Shown: positions 7,940 through 17,187, counted from the first letter of the stretch. The stretch: 64,000 bases of DNA from Yinghuangia sp035454725 (GCF_051388935.1 NZ_JBPKBI010000018.1:62001-126000); one strand, 5' to 3'. Notes: generated by a model from the sequence alone, not told the origin. Program-made: numbers and translations.

Positions 7940-8371
7940 ATGGCATACGACGCTGACGGAGTCATCACCGACGACCAGGCGATCAGGGACCTCCTGATCC
8001 GCCACAAGACCTGGGCCGTGGTCGGGCTGAGTGCGAACATGGCCCGCCCTGCATGGGGCGTGGCCGGCTTCCTGCAAGGCCACGACAAGCGCATCATCCC
8101 GGTGCACCCCAAGGCCGAGACGGTGCACGGCGAGCGCGGCTACGCGCTGCTCGAAGAGATCCCCGACCCCGTCGACGTCGTGGACGTCTTCGTCAACGCC
8201 GAGCACGCCGCGGCCGTGACCGCCCAGGCGGTGGCCATCGGTGCGAAGGCGATCTGGTACCAACTCGGCGTCATCAACGACGACGCCGTCAAAACGGCCG
8301 TCGACGCGGGCCTCCACGTGGTCGTCGACCGCTGCCCGGCGATCGAGTGGCCGCGGCTCATCGGTGCGTGA
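7940..8371 (+). CDS. CoA-binding domain protein, first of two tandem paralogues
   Basis: 143 residues of the CoA_binding_2 (YccU-like) family, a stand-alone Rossmann domain. Motifs: KTWAVVGLSANMARPAWGVA for the nucleotide loop, the IIPVHPKAETVHGERGYALL strand, and DVVDVFVNAEHAA. The ATG at 7940 has CACGAT 7 nt before it, so a leaderless mRNA is possible. The next gene is a paralogue 60 bp downstream. The exact ligand and role are not known for this family. Confidence 0.85.
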   Translation: MAYDADGVITDDQAIRDLLIRHKTWAVVGLSANMARPAWGVAGFLQGHDKRIIPVHPKAETVHGERGYALLEEIPDPVDVVDVFVNAEHAAAVTAQAVAIGAKAIWYQLGVINDDAVKTAVDAGLHVVVDRCPAIEWPRLIGA

Positions 8372-8431
8372 TGCCGCCTTGCCATGCGAGGCGGCCTTCT
8401 CCATCCATCCCATGACCGTGAGGGGCACAGC

Positions 8432-8851
8432 ATGTCGTACGGCGACGACACGACCATCCGGCGCATCCTCTCCCACCGCACGTGGGCGGTCGTCGGACTC
8501 AGCACCAATTCGCACCGGGCGGCCTACGGGGTGGCCGCCCATCTCCAGCAGTGGGGGAAGCGCATCGTGCCGGTCCACCCCCGGGCCGAGACCGTCCACG
8601 GCGAGCGCGGCTACGCCTCCCTCGCGGACATCCCGTTCCCCGTCGACGTCGTGGATGTCTTCGTCAACGCCTCGCGCGCCGGCGACATCGCCGACCAGGC
8701 GGTCAAGATGGGCGCGCAGGCCGTGTGGTTCCAACTCGACGTCGTCGACCTCGCGGCGTACGAACGCACCACGGCCGCCGGGCTCGACATGGTCATGGAC
8801 CGCTGTGCGGCGGTCAGCATGCAGCGCTTCGGCCTGACCAGTCTGGTCTGA
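8432..8851 (+). CDS. CoA-binding domain protein, second tandem paralogue
   Basis: 139 residues, collinear with the preceding gene: RTWAVVGLSTNSHRAAYGVA, VHPRAETVHGERGYASL, DVVDVFVNASRAGDIADQAV and an alike end (MDRCAAVSMQRFG versus VDRCPAIEWPRL). The ATG at 8432 follows GAGGGGC. The pair looks like a tandem duplication that has since diverged, so the two may bind different ligands or form a heterodimer (inference). Confidence 0.85.
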   Translation: MSYGDDTTIRRILSHRTWAVVGLSTNSHRAAYGVAAHLQQWGKRIVPVHPRAETVHGERGYASLADIPFPVDVVDVFVNASRAGDIADQAVKMGAQAVWFQLDVVDLAAYERTTAAGLDMVMDRCAAVSMQRFGLTSLV

Positions 8852-8878
8852 CCCAAGGCGCACGCGGACACACGATCC

Positions 8879-8913
8879 GGGAGGGAAGGTGCCGAAACGG
8901 CACTCTCCCTCCC
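8879..8913. terminator. Strong hairpin after the CoA-binding pair
   Basis: GGGAGGGA pairs with TCCCTCCC, and after one mismatch and a G-T pair the inner GTGCCG pairs with CGGCAC around an AAA loop; CTTTCTG follows. It lies between the convergent CoA-binding and purE genes. Confidence 0.8.
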
Positions 8914-8961
8914 CTTTCTGTCCGTGCTTGCGGCCGTCCCCGACCCGGGCCCGCGTCCCGG

Positions 8962-9480
8962 TCAGCCGCCCAGTGACTCGCGCAGCCTGCGGCCCTTTTC
9001 GGTGGCCTGGGCCTTGAGCCCGGCCTGGAACTCCGTCATCCGGGCGAGCAGCGCCGGGTCGTGCGCGGCGAGCATGCGCACGGCCAGGAGCCCGGCGTTC
9101 CGCGCGCCCGCGACCGACACGGTCGCCACGGGCACACCGGCCGGCATCTGCACGATCGACAGCAGCGAGTCCATGCCGTCGAGGTACTTCAGCGGCACCG
9201 GCACACCGATGACCGGCAGCGGCGTCACGGACGCGAGCATGCCCGGCAGGTGCGCCGCGCCTCCCGCGCCCGCGATGATCGCCTTGAGGCCGCGCCCGGC
9301 GGCGTCGGTGCCGTACGCGATCATCTCCTGCGGCATGCGGTGCGCCGAGACGACGTCGGCCTCGTACGCGATCCCGAACTCGTCCATGACCTCGGCGGCG
9401 GCCTTCATGACCGGCCAATCCGAGTCGGAGCCCATGACGATGCCGATCACGGGCCGGGCCGCGGGCGTTGCGCTGCTCAC
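8962..9480 (-). CDS. purE: N5-carboxyaminoimidazole ribonucleotide mutase
   Basis: 172 residues. It converts N5-CAIR to CAIR in purine synthesis. Class I PurE signatures: GIVMGSDSDWPVMKAA, the catalytic His in SAHRMP, and AGAGGAAHLPGM. The GTG at 9480 overlaps the purK stop (GTGA), so purK-purE is one translationally coupled unit. Confidence 0.95.
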   Translation of the reverse strand: MSSATPAARPVIGIVMGSDSDWPVMKAAAEVMDEFGIAYEADVVSAHRMPQEMIAYGTDAAGRGLKAIIAGAGGAAHLPGMLASVTPLPVIGVPVPLKYLDGMDSLLSIVQMPAGVPVATVSVAGARNAGLLAVRMLAAHDPALLARMTEFQAGLKAQATEKGRRLRESLGG

Positions 9481-10616
9481 TCGGTGATGCTCCCTCGCAG
9501 GTAGGCCGCGGCGTGGGCGGCGCGTTCGCGGACGTCGTCCAGGTCGTCGCCGCACACGGTCACGTGGCCGACCTTGCGGCCGGGTTTGACGTCCTTGCCG
9601 TACATGTGGACCTTCACACCCGGGTCGCGTGCCATCACATGCAGGTACGGCCGGTACATGTCGGGGTAGTCGCCGCCGAGCACGTTGACCATCACGGTCC
9701 ATTTCGCGCGCGCCCGGGGGTCGCCGAGCGGAAGGTCGAGCACCGCGCGCAGGTGGTTCTCGAACTGCGAGGTGAACGCGCCGTCGATCGTCCAGTGGCC
9801 CGAATTGTGGGGGCGCATGGCGAGCTCGTTGACGAGGATCCGCCCGTCGCGGGTCTCGAACAGTTCGACCGCGAGGTGCCCGGTCACGTCCAGCTCCCCC
9901 GCGATGGTCAGCGCGATCCGCTGGGCCTCCACCGCGCGCTCCTCGGGCAGACCGGGCGCGGGCGCGATGACCTCGTTGCAGATGCCGTCGACCTGGATGC
10001 TCTCCACGACGGGGTACGCCACCGCCTGGCCGTGCGGTGAGCGGACCACGCAGGCGGCCAGCTCGCGCGCGAAGTCCACCTTCTCCTCGGCGAGGACGGG
10101 GACGCCGGCCTTGAAGGGCGCCGCGGCCTCCTCCGGGCTGCGTACGACCCACACCCCCTTGCCGTCGTACCCGCCGCGCGTCGTCTTGAGGATGACCGGC
10201 CATCCGCCGATCTCGTCCGCGAAGGCCGCGACGTCGGCCTCGTCGGCGACGATCCGGTTGCGCGGGCACGGCACGCCGATCGCGGCCAGTCGCTCGCGCA
10301 TGACGCCCTTGTCCTGGGCGTGCACGAGGGCGGCCGGGCCTGGCCGCACCGCGACGCCGTCGGCCTCCAGGGCGCGCAGCAGCTCGGTGGGGACCTGCTC
10401 GTGGTCGAAGGTGACGACGTCGCACGGGCGGGCGAAGGCCCGCAGGTCGGTGAGATCCGCCTCGTTCCCGACCGATGTGCCGGCGACGACCTGGGCGGCG
10501 GATTCTTCCGGCGTCGACGCGAGTACGCGGAATCGCACGCCGAGGGGGATTGCGGCCTGTTGGGTCATGCGGGCGAGCTGGCCGCCTCCGACCATGCCGA
10601 CGATCGGGAAAGTCAC
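9477..10616 (-). CDS. purK: N5-carboxyaminoimidazole ribonucleotide synthase
   Basis: 379 residues, normal for the family. It carboxylates AIR with ATP and bicarbonate. ATP-grasp features: N-terminal IVGMVGGGQLARM, the loop KTTRGGYDGKGVW and the metal site VELFETRDGRILVNELAMRP. Translation is placed at the GTG 10616 (MTFPIVGMV); it lacks a Shine-Dalgarno site, but TACCCT lies 8 nt upstream, so the mRNA is probably leaderless. It is followed by purE with a 4-nt overlap. Confidence 0.95.
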   Translation of the reverse strand: MTFPIVGMVGGGQLARMTQQAAIPLGVRFRVLASTPEESAAQVVAGTSVGNEADLTDLRAFARPCDVVTFDHEQVPTELLRALEADGVAVRPGPAALVHAQDKGVMRERLAAIGVPCPRNRIVADEADVAAFADEIGGWPVILKTTRGGYDGKGVWVVRSPEEAAAPFKAGVPVLAEEKVDFARELAACVVRSPHGQAVAYPVVESIQVDGICNEVIAPAPGLPEERAVEAQRIALTIAGELDVTGHLAVELFETRDGRILVNELAMRPHNSGHWTIDGAFTSQFENHLRAVLDLPLGDPRARAKWTVMVNVLGGDYPDMYRPYLHVMARDPGVKVHMYGKDVKPGRKVGHVTVCGDDLDDVRERAAHAAAYLRGSITE

Positions 10617-10624
10617 GGGAACCA

Positions 10625-10630
10625 AGGGTA
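10625..10630 (-). promoter_or_regulatory. -10 box of a probable leaderless purK promoter
   Basis: TACCCT on the minus strand ends 8 nt before the purK GTG, and no ribosome site is present. This fits the actinomycete leaderless pattern. Confidence 0.5.
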
Positions 10631-10869
10631 TCCGGCCACTGCTCGTCCCCCGGACCGGGCCGGAGCGGGGCCGGCTCCCCGGAGCCTGCCGGCGGTGGCG
10701 CAGGAGGCCTGTGGTGCCCGAGGGATTTTTCGGACGGACCCGGCGGTAACGCCGTTCATGCCTATGCACGCGTAAAGACTGTGCAACAGCTACGTCACCG
10801 CTCCGAGAGGGCACCCGGCCGTTCCGGCTACCCTCGACGGGTGAGTCGTCTGCGCAGTCAGGAGAGCCG

Positions 10870-11382
10870 GTGAGTGCCGCCCCCGCGGATCCGACAGCCG
10901 ATCCGGATGCACAGCAGGGGCGTTTTGCCCGCGCACGTGCCGAGGTCACGCAGTTCCTGATCGCCGGCGGTCTGGCCTACGCGGTGGACGTCGCGGTGTT
11001 CAACCTGTGCCTGTACCTGGGCCTGGGCGCGGTCACCTCGAAGATCATCTCGTCGGTGCCGGCCACAATCGTCGCGTACGTGGGCAACCGCTACTGGACC
11101 TACCGGCACCGCGAACGCACCGGCGTGACCCGCGAATACACGATGTTCTTCGTGTTCAGCGCGATCGCCGCGGGCATCCAGGCCGCCTGCGTGTTCGTCT
11201 CACACCACCTGATGGACTTCACGAGCACGCTGGCGGACAACATTTCGGGCAACATTGTGGGTATGGCCCTGGGGACCCTGTTCCGTTTCTGGGCGTTCCG
11301 CACATTCGTGTTCAAGCACAAGCAGCCGGAGGCCTCGGCCCCGGCGGAGCCCGCGATGTCCAAAGCCGGCGGCGACTCGTGA
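10870..11382 (+). CDS. GtrA-family membrane protein (first of pair)
   Basis: 170 residues with four predicted membrane helices: FLIAGGLAYAVDVAVFNLCL, a helix around KIISSVPATIVAYVGNRYWT, MFFVFSAIAAGIQAACVFV, and a last helix near GNIVGMALGTLFRFWAFRTF. The motif GNRYWTYRHR after helix 2 is typical of GtrA, whose members help move undecaprenyl-linked sugars across the membrane. The GTG at 10870 follows AGGAGAG. A TACCCT box at 10829-10834 may be the -10 element. The end overlaps the next gtrA-like gene (GTGA). Confidence 0.88.
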   Translation: MSAAPADPTADPDAQQGRFARARAEVTQFLIAGGLAYAVDVAVFNLCLYLGLGAVTSKIISSVPATIVAYVGNRYWTYRHRERTGVTREYTMFFVFSAIAAGIQAACVFVSHHLMDFTSTLADNISGNIVGMALGTLFRFWAFRTFVFKHKQPEASAPAEPAMSKAGGDS

Positions 11383-11882
11383 CTGGCCTGCGCGGTCTTT
11401 ACGCGCGATTCGAGACCCTCGTCCACGAGACACTGAAGTTCGGTGCGGTGGGCGGCTTCGGCGTGGTCGTGAACATCCTGGTGTTCAACGTCTGCCTCTA
11501 CCAGTTCGACCTCGCGCCGGTCCGCTCGTCGATCATCTCGACGGCCGTGGCGATCGGTGTGAACTACATCGGCAACCGCTTCTGGGCCTTCAGGCACCGC
11601 AAGTCGGCCGACCAGCGCCGTGAAGTCGTGCTCTTCCTGCTCTTCAGCGGCGTCGGCATGGCGATCGAGGCGGGTGCGGTGGCGGTTTCGCACTATCTGC
11701 TCGACTTCACCTCCAGCAAGGCGGACAACATCGCGAAGTACGCGATCGGTCTGCCGCTCGGCACGCTGTTCCGCTTCTGGTCGTACCGCACGTGGGTGTT
11801 CACCGGAACGCTCAACACCGAACACCTCGACCGCGAGGCGGCCCGGCTGGTCGAGCAGGAATCCACCGGAACCCGCCGCTAG
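11379..11882 (+). CDS. GtrA-family membrane protein (second of pair)
   Basis: 167 residues, paralogous to the preceding gene: LKFGAVGGFGVVVNILVFNV, GVNYIGNRFWAFRHRK and LPLGTLFRFWSYRTWVF match it position by position. The GTG at 11379 overlaps the upstream TGA by 4 nt, so both should be made together and could form a heteromer. The likely role is transfer of lipid-linked sugars or cell-wall glycan modification; substrate unknown. Confidence 0.88.
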   Translation: MTGLRGLYARFETLVHETLKFGAVGGFGVVVNILVFNVCLYQFDLAPVRSSIISTAVAIGVNYIGNRFWAFRHRKSADQRREVVLFLLFSGVGMAIEAGAVAVSHYLLDFTSSKADNIAKYAIGLPLGTLFRFWSYRTWVFTGTLNTEHLDREAARLVEQESTGTRR

Positions 11883-11978
11883 CTGTTCACTGCGCCGCCG
11901 CGGCGGCCGGGGCGGGAGAGATCGCGCCGGGCCCGATGCGTTGCGGCGTCGAGTAGGCCCTGCCGGCCGGTGCGGGCG

Positions 11979-13274
11979 TCACTGCGGCCCCTGGCGCCCG
12001 TCACCGCGCGGTGCCGTTCCCTTCCCGGGGTAGGCCGCCAGGAAGACCGCGAACACCGGCGGACGCAGTTGCAGCAGTTCCAGTCGGCCGCCGTCCGCCT
12101 CCGCGAGATCGCGGGCCACGGCCAGGCCGAGCCCGGTCGAATTGTGGCCGCTGACCGCGCGTTCGAAAACCCTTGCGCCCAGTACGTCCGAGACGCCGGA
12201 GCCCTCGTCCTCCACCTCGACGACGACCGAGGTTCCGGTGCGCCGAGTCCGGATCGTCACCGTGCCGTCACCGTGCATGAGCGCGTTCTCCAGCAGCGTC
12301 GCCAGCACCTGGGCCAGCGCGCCGGGGGTCGCGACGGCTTCCAGGCCGGGCTCGCCCGCGACCTGGATCGCCCGGTCGGCCTTGGTGACCGCGGGACGCC
12401 ACTCGTCGACCTGCTGGCGTACGACGTCGTCGACGCGCACCGTCACCGCGGAAGCCGTCCTCGGGTCGCGGCCGGCCGCGCCGCGCCGGGTGCTGGTGAG
12501 CAGCCGCTCCACGACATCGGTCAGGCGTTCGACCTGGGCGAGGGCGATCGCGGCCTCCTCCTTGACCGTGTCGTGGTCCTCGGTCGCGATGATCTCCTCA
12601 AGGCGCATCGACAGGGCGGTCAGCGGGGTGCGCAGTTGGTGTGAGGCGTCCGCTGCGAGGCGGCGTTCGGCGGTCAGCATGCGGGCGATGCGTTCCGCGC
12701 TGCGGTCGAGGACCTCCGCGACGCGGTCGAGCTCGGGGACGTCGTACCGGCGTCTGCGCGGTCTCGGGTCGCCGGATCCCAGCCGTTCCGCGGTCTCGGC
12801 GAGGTCGGTCAGCGGGCGGGCCAGGCGGCGGGCCTGCCAGATGGCGAGCGCGGCGGCTGCGGCGACCGCGAGCAGGGCGACGCCGAGGATCAGCAGCAGC
12901 GATTCGCGTACCTCGCGGCTCACCTTGTCGCGCGATTCCGCGACCGTCACGGTCTCGCCGAACTCACCGCGCATGGTCACGTCGAACACCTTGCCGCCGG
13001 GCTCGGTGCCGAACTCCAGGAGGGGACGGCCCGGGATGGTGATCGCCGCGTAGCGGGGCGGCGTCACCATGCGGGCGAGCAGCGGGGTGTCCGGCTCCTC
13101 GCCGGCGGCGAGCCGCAGCTCGACCGTCTCCAGGAGACGGGCCGCCTCGGCCTTGAGGTTGTCGCGTGCGGTGGTCTCGATCGCCTTGGTCTCGACGAAC
13201 GCGAGAGGGATGCCGAGAACGGCCACGACGACGAGCACCACTCCGAGGGTGGCGTTGACAAGCCTGCGACGCAC
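11979..13274 (-). CDS. Two-component sensor histidine kinase
   Basis: 431 residues. There are two membrane helices (about 8-28 and 124-147) flanking an extracellular sensor of about 95 residues, then a HAMP linker, the phospho-acceptor box DASHQLRTPL, the N box LATLLENALMHG, G1 EDEGSGV and G2 TGLGLAVA. The GTG at 13274 lies 27 bp after the response regulator stop, so regulator and kinase form one operon. The small extracytoplasmic domain gives no clue to the signal. Gene order next to gtrA and purK suggests an envelope role (inference). Confidence 0.93.
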   Translation of the reverse strand: MRRRLVNATLGVVLVVVAVLGIPLAFVETKAIETTARDNLKAEAARLLETVELRLAAGEEPDTPLLARMVTPPRYAAITIPGRPLLEFGTEPGGKVFDVTMRGEFGETVTVAESRDKVSREVRESLLLILGVALLAVAAAAALAIWQARRLARPLTDLAETAERLGSGDPRPRRRRYDVPELDRVAEVLDRSAERIARMLTAERRLAADASHQLRTPLTALSMRLEEIIATEDHDTVKEEAAIALAQVERLTDVVERLLTSTRRGAAGRDPRTASAVTVRVDDVVRQQVDEWRPAVTKADRAIQVAGEPGLEAVATPGALAQVLATLLENALMHGDGTVTIRTRRTGTSVVVEVEDEGSGVSDVLGARVFERAVSGHNSTGLGLAVARDLAEADGGRLELLQLRPPVFAVFLAAYPGKGTAPRGDGRQGPQ

Positions 13275-13301
13275 AGTGACGGCCGTTCCTGCTTCCGTTG
13301 T

Positions 13302-13973
13302 CTAACTCTTCTCGAAGCGGAAGCCGACGCCGCGCACGGTGGTGATGTAACGCGGGTTGCCGGCGTCGTCGCCGAGTTTCTTGCGAAGCCACGAAATGTG
13401 CATGTCGAGCGTCTTCGTGGAGCTCCACCACGTGGTGTCCCACACCTCGCGCATGAGCTGATCGCGCGTCACGACCCGCCCGGCGTCCCGGACCAGGACG
13501 CGCAGGAGGTCGAACTCCTTCGCGGTGAGCTGGAGTTCCTCGTCGCCGATCCACGCGCGGTGCGAGTCGACGTCGATGCGTACGCCGTGCACGCCCTGGC
13601 CGACCTCCGCCGCACCGCGGCGCAAAAGGGCCCGGACGCGGGCCAGAAGCTCCGCGAGGCGGAAGGGCTTGGTGACATAGTCGTCGGCGCCGGCGTCGAG
13701 CCCCACCACCGTGTCGACTTCGTCGGCGCGGGCGGTGAGCACGAGCACGGGGAAGCCGTGGCCCTCGGCACGCAGGCGTCTGCAGACCTCCAGGCCGTCC
13801 ATCTTGGGCAACCCGAGGTCCAGCACGAGCAGGTCAACTCCGCTCTGCGCGGCACACTCCAGGGCCGTCGGTCCGTCCTCACGCACCTCGACGTCGTAGC
13901 CCTCGCGGCGCAGCGCGCGTGCCAGGGGTTCGGAAATGGAGGCGTCGTCCTCGGCGAGCAGTACGCGGGTCAT
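13302..13973 (-). CDS. OmpR-family response regulator
   Basis: 223 residues. The receiver domain has the acidic pair E8-D9-D10, the phospho-acceptor D52 in LLVLDLGLPKMDG and the conserved Lys in DDYVTKPF. The C-terminal winged helix has ELQLTAKEFDLLRVL, then the recognition region STKTLDMHISWLRKKLG and the wing YITTVRGVGFRFE. The start is the ATG at 13973. It is first in the operon with the histidine kinase. Confidence 0.95.
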   Translation of the reverse strand: MTRVLLAEDDASISEPLARALRREGYDVEVREDGPTALECAAQSGVDLLVLDLGLPKMDGLEVCRRLRAEGHGFPVLVLTARADEVDTVVGLDAGADDYVTKPFRLAELLARVRALLRRGAAEVGQGVHGVRIDVDSHRAWIGDEELQLTAKEFDLLRVLVRDAGRVVTRDQLMREVWDTTWWSSTKTLDMHISWLRKKLGDDAGNPRYITTVRGVGFRFEKS

Positions 13974-14089
13974 GGCCCGATCGTAGAACCCCTCGGCCGG
14001 ATGGTCCCGTACGTGTCCGTACGCCGGGCACTCGGCGGGGGTGGCGATTGCGGGCGTACCGACGGGTATCCCGGGTGCGGGGTTGCCGG

Positions 14090-14944
14090 TCAGTCGTCCT
14101 CGGTGTGTCGGCGCCAGGACATCAGCATCGTCACGACGGCCATGAGGAGCACCAGGGCGCCCGCGGCGATGCCGAAGACGGCGGCACCGGACATTCCGGT
14201 GTCCTCGGAGGCCGCGCTGCCCCCCGCCTTGATGGTGGCGCTCGACGGACCGGGCTCGGCCGGGCCCGCGGTCGCGGTCGCCGTGCCGAGGGCGGGCATG
14301 TCGGTGGCGGGCGGTGCGGCCGGGGCGGCCGTCGGCGGGAGCTGCGGGTCGGCGGCCTGCCCGGCCGGCCCCTGGACGGAAACGGGCGGCGCGTCCTGGG
14401 CGGCGACCTTGACGACGGTCGAGACGCCGGCGGGGGCGATCGGCGTGCACGTCGTGGTCTGGACTCCGAGGACCGTGGTGTTGGTGACCATCTTGCCGGG
14501 GGCGAGCGAGATGTCGCCGCGTGCCTCGATCGGGATGGTCAACTCGCCTTCGTAGGCCGGAACCTGGATGGGGTCCGGGTGGCCGGGGATGTCGACGAGC
14601 ATCTGCGGGCCGAACAGCCGTACCGTGCCGGTCGCCCCACCGGAGAGCGTGACCTCGATCGACGGGGTCAGCGGTGTTCCGGGGAGGGCGATGGGGCTCG
14701 TGGCGAAGCTCGGGCCGAGGGTGACGCGGATCTTGACCTTGTCGCCGGGACGCGCGGGCTCGGCGGGAGCGTCGAGGGTCACCAACTGCTCGCCCGTATG
14801 CGTGCCTTGGTCGAGCGGAAGCCGGCACGTCACCTGCATGCCCACCGTGGTTCCGGCGGCGGCCTTCGGGGCCGGGCCGGCGAGGGGCACGGCCAGGGCC
14901 GGGACGAGCCCCAGGGCGAACCAGGCGGCCTTGCGTCGAGCCAT
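14090..14944 (-). CDS. Secreted membrane-anchored protein, Cys-bracketed beta-rich domain
   Basis: 284 residues. Signal peptide about 1-30 (ALGLVPALAVPLAGPAPKAA). Then a beta-rich domain (about 31-165) bracketed by two Cys (QVTCRLPL and TTTCTPIAP), with PGDKVKIRVTLG and TSPIAL motifs shared with the other proteins of this locus. A Pro/Ala-rich stalk leads to a C-terminal helix (VFGIAAGALVLLMAVVTMLM) and a short RRHTEDD tail. No LPXTG motif is present; the equivalent place reads SEDTGMSG, so it is probably held by its membrane helix. The ATG at 14944 follows GAGGAGAGGA. It is last in the minus-strand surface-protein cluster. Confidence 0.8.
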   Translation of the reverse strand: MARRKAAWFALGLVPALAVPLAGPAPKAAAGTTVGMQVTCRLPLDQGTHTGEQLVTLDAPAEPARPGDKVKIRVTLGPSFATSPIALPGTPLTPSIEVTLSGGATGTVRLFGPQMLVDIPGHPDPIQVPAYEGELTIPIEARGDISLAPGKMVTNTTVLGVQTTTCTPIAPAGVSTVVKVAAQDAPPVSVQGPAGQAADPQLPPTAAPAAPPATDMPALGTATATAGPAEPGPSSATIKAGGSAASEDTGMSGAAVFGIAAGALVLLMAVVTMLMSWRRHTEDD

Positions 14945-15276
14945 CGGAAATCGCGGTCCTCTCCTCGGTGTTCGGGTCGGCGGGCGGTGTCCTCGAATCC
15001 CCGCCGGATCAGGCCGCGTCATCCGGTGCCGTGCATCGCCGGGCACAGAACCGCAGTTCGGCCCGGGCTCGGCCGTGCAAGGGTCCGCGACGCGGCGAGG
15101 CATGGTGCCAGGCGGCGCGGCCCCGGCGGGGGTTCGAAGGCACGGCCCAGGCCGGGCTGCGCCTTCCCGGCACGCACAGTACGCGAACGGGTCCTCCGCC
15201 CGGGTGTTCCCGAGCGAAGGACCCGGCTCGCGTTTCCTCGATGCGAGGGTGGATCAGCCGTACGTCTCCCGCCCGA
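14945..15276. other. Intergenic stretch inside the surface-protein cluster
   Basis: 332 bp between two minus-strand surface genes. I see no credible gene or strong hairpin. It is long enough for a separate promoter for the 14090-14944 gene. Confidence 0.4.
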
Positions 15277-17187
15277 CTAGCTCCTGGCGCGCACGCGGCG
15301 GCGGTAGGGCAGCAGGAGCATCACGCCGACGGCCGCGAGGACGGCGGTGCCGGCCACCAGGGCGAAGGCCCCGAGGGTCGAACCGCCGGTGCCCGTCTTG
15401 GCCAGGTCGCCGCCCGAGGTGCCGGTGCTGCCGCCGGTCTTGCCGGCACTGCCGGCCGAGGCTCCCGAGGTGCTGCCGGCCGTGCCGCCGCCGGTCTGCT
15501 GTCCGGGCGGGCCGCCGGGCTCGCCCGTCGCGGTCAGCGTCGCCGACACCGGGACGTCGGCGGTCGGTGTGCAGGTGCTCGTCGCGGTGACCGAGATCGG
15601 TCCGGCCGACGCGGCGATGACGAGTTGCAGCTCTCCGGGGGTGAAGGAGAACGTGCCGCCGCCGGGCACGTCGAAGGTGCCGGTGAGCGGGCCGCCGCGC
15701 ATCTTGCCGCCGGGCGACATGTCGACGTCGAACGCCTGCGTGGTGACGGGGATGAAGCCGGGCGCGTTGACCCCGTCGGACACGACGACCTTCATCGTCG
15801 GGGTCACCATGCCGTGCAGACCGTTCTGCAGGTCACCCGCGACGCTCGGGATGTCGCTGATCACCCGGTCCTTGAACGCGACCTGCACGTCGACGGTGTC
15901 GCCCTTCGCGGCCCTGCTCGGCAGCAGGACCGTGACGCCCAGGGTCGGGGTCATGACCGGCACGTCGATGTCGAATCCGGACACGACGGTCGCGCAGGAG
16001 TACGGCACCGTGACCTCGACGCCGTTCGGGTCCGAAGGCGGCGGCGGATCATCCGAGTTCACCGTGTACGCGGCTTCCGCCGACGCACTGCCGGAGGACG
16101 CCTTGATCTTCGCGGTGTCCTTGTCGCCCACCGTGTATTCGGCGGAGAAGGCGCCCTGCGCGTCGGTGGTCTTCTCGACCGGCGGGTCGGACGTACGGCT
16201 GCCGTCGGCCTTGAGCCCGACGATCTCCACGTCCTGGTCGGCCGGGAAGCCGGTACCGGCGATCGTGGTCTTGGCGCCGACATCGCCGGAGGCCGGAGTC
16301 AACGTGATGGCCGGTACCGGCGCCTGCTCCTCGGCGACGGTGAGCGCGGCTTCCTTGACCTTGGCCTCGGCGCCGGTGCCTGCGGTGACCTTGACGGTGT
16401 ACGAGCCCGGCTCGACGGTGCCGGCGAGCACGGCGGATCCGGACAACTTGCCGTCCGCGGCGATCGCGGCGGTCTGCGACGCGAACCGGTCGGCGACGCA
16501 GTCCGCGGCCGCGCACAGCTCGACGGTCGGCGTGCCCGCGGGCCAGCCGGAGCCGCCGAGTTCGACGGTGCCGCCCGGCTCCACCTCACCGGGGGTGACG
16601 GTGAGCGTCACCTCGCCGGGGGCGAGCGGTTTGACGGTGAACGAGGCCACCACGCCGTCGCTTCCCGACTGCGGGGTGAACGTGCACGGCGCTTCCTGCC
16701 TGCCGAAGCCGGAGACTTCGGTGACGTTGACGGTGCCCTTGGGCACGAACTTGAGCTCACCGTCGGCCGCGCCGCCGGGAACGACGAAAGTCTTCGTGAA
16801 CGGGGCCGGGTCGATCGGCACGTTCGCCGGGATGTCGAGGGTGACCTCCGGGCCGGCCAGGTCTATCTGGCCGGTCGCGGCACCGGACATCGTCAGTTGC
16901 AGGGTGCTCTGCGCCTTGGCGCCCGTCAGGGCGAACGGACTGGTGATCGGCGGCGGGCCGAGGTCGACCGTGGCGGTCACCGTGGCGCCGGCCGGGCCCT
17001 CGGTCGTGTCGAAGTCGACTTTGATCTCCTGGGGGCCGTTCTTGTCCCCGATGACCGGCACCTTGCACGCCGCGTCCATGGTGACCGTGCCGGCGTATGC
17101 CGAAGGCGCCAGCGCCGTCAGGCCGGCGGTGCCGGCGATCGTCACCGCGCCCAGAAAGGCGGCGGTTCTCCTTTTGGCTTTCCTCAT
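15277..17187 (-). CDS. Large cell-wall protein with LAKTG sorting signal
   Basis: 636 residues. Signal peptide 1-31 (AFLGAVTIAGTAGLTALAPS). A Cys-bracketed beta-rich domain (about 32-170: DAACKVPVIG to APCTFTPQ) is followed by two Ig/TIG-like units (LTVTPGEVEPGGTVELGGSG and LTPASGDVGAKTTIAGTGFP). A second Cys-bracketed domain (VTVPYSCATV to TSTCTPTAD, about 385-545) and a Gly/Ser/Thr-rich stretch lead to LAKTG at 595-599, a hydrophobic helix and YRRRVRARS. LAXTG is the pentapeptide used by class E sortases of high-GC actinomycetes, so covalent wall attachment is likely. It starts 52 bp after the preceding gene's end. Confidence 0.82.
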   Translation of the reverse strand: MRKAKRRTAAFLGAVTIAGTAGLTALAPSAYAGTVTMDAACKVPVIGDKNGPQEIKVDFDTTEGPAGATVTATVDLGPPPITSPFALTGAKAQSTLQLTMSGAATGQIDLAGPEVTLDIPANVPIDPAPFTKTFVVPGGAADGELKFVPKGTVNVTEVSGFGRQEAPCTFTPQSGSDGVVASFTVKPLAPGEVTLTVTPGEVEPGGTVELGGSGWPAGTPTVELCAAADCVADRFASQTAAIAADGKLSGSAVLAGTVEPGSYTVKVTAGTGAEAKVKEAALTVAEEQAPVPAITLTPASGDVGAKTTIAGTGFPADQDVEIVGLKADGSRTSDPPVEKTTDAQGAFSAEYTVGDKDTAKIKASSGSASAEAAYTVNSDDPPPPSDPNGVEVTVPYSCATVVSGFDIDVPVMTPTLGVTVLLPSRAAKGDTVDVQVAFKDRVISDIPSVAGDLQNGLHGMVTPTMKVVVSDGVNAPGFIPVTTQAFDVDMSPGGKMRGGPLTGTFDVPGGGTFSFTPGELQLVIAASAGPISVTATSTCTPTADVPVSATLTATGEPGGPPGQQTGGGTAGSTSGASAGSAGKTGGSTGTSGGDLAKTGTGGSTLGAFALVAGTAVLAAVGVMLLLPYRRRVRARS

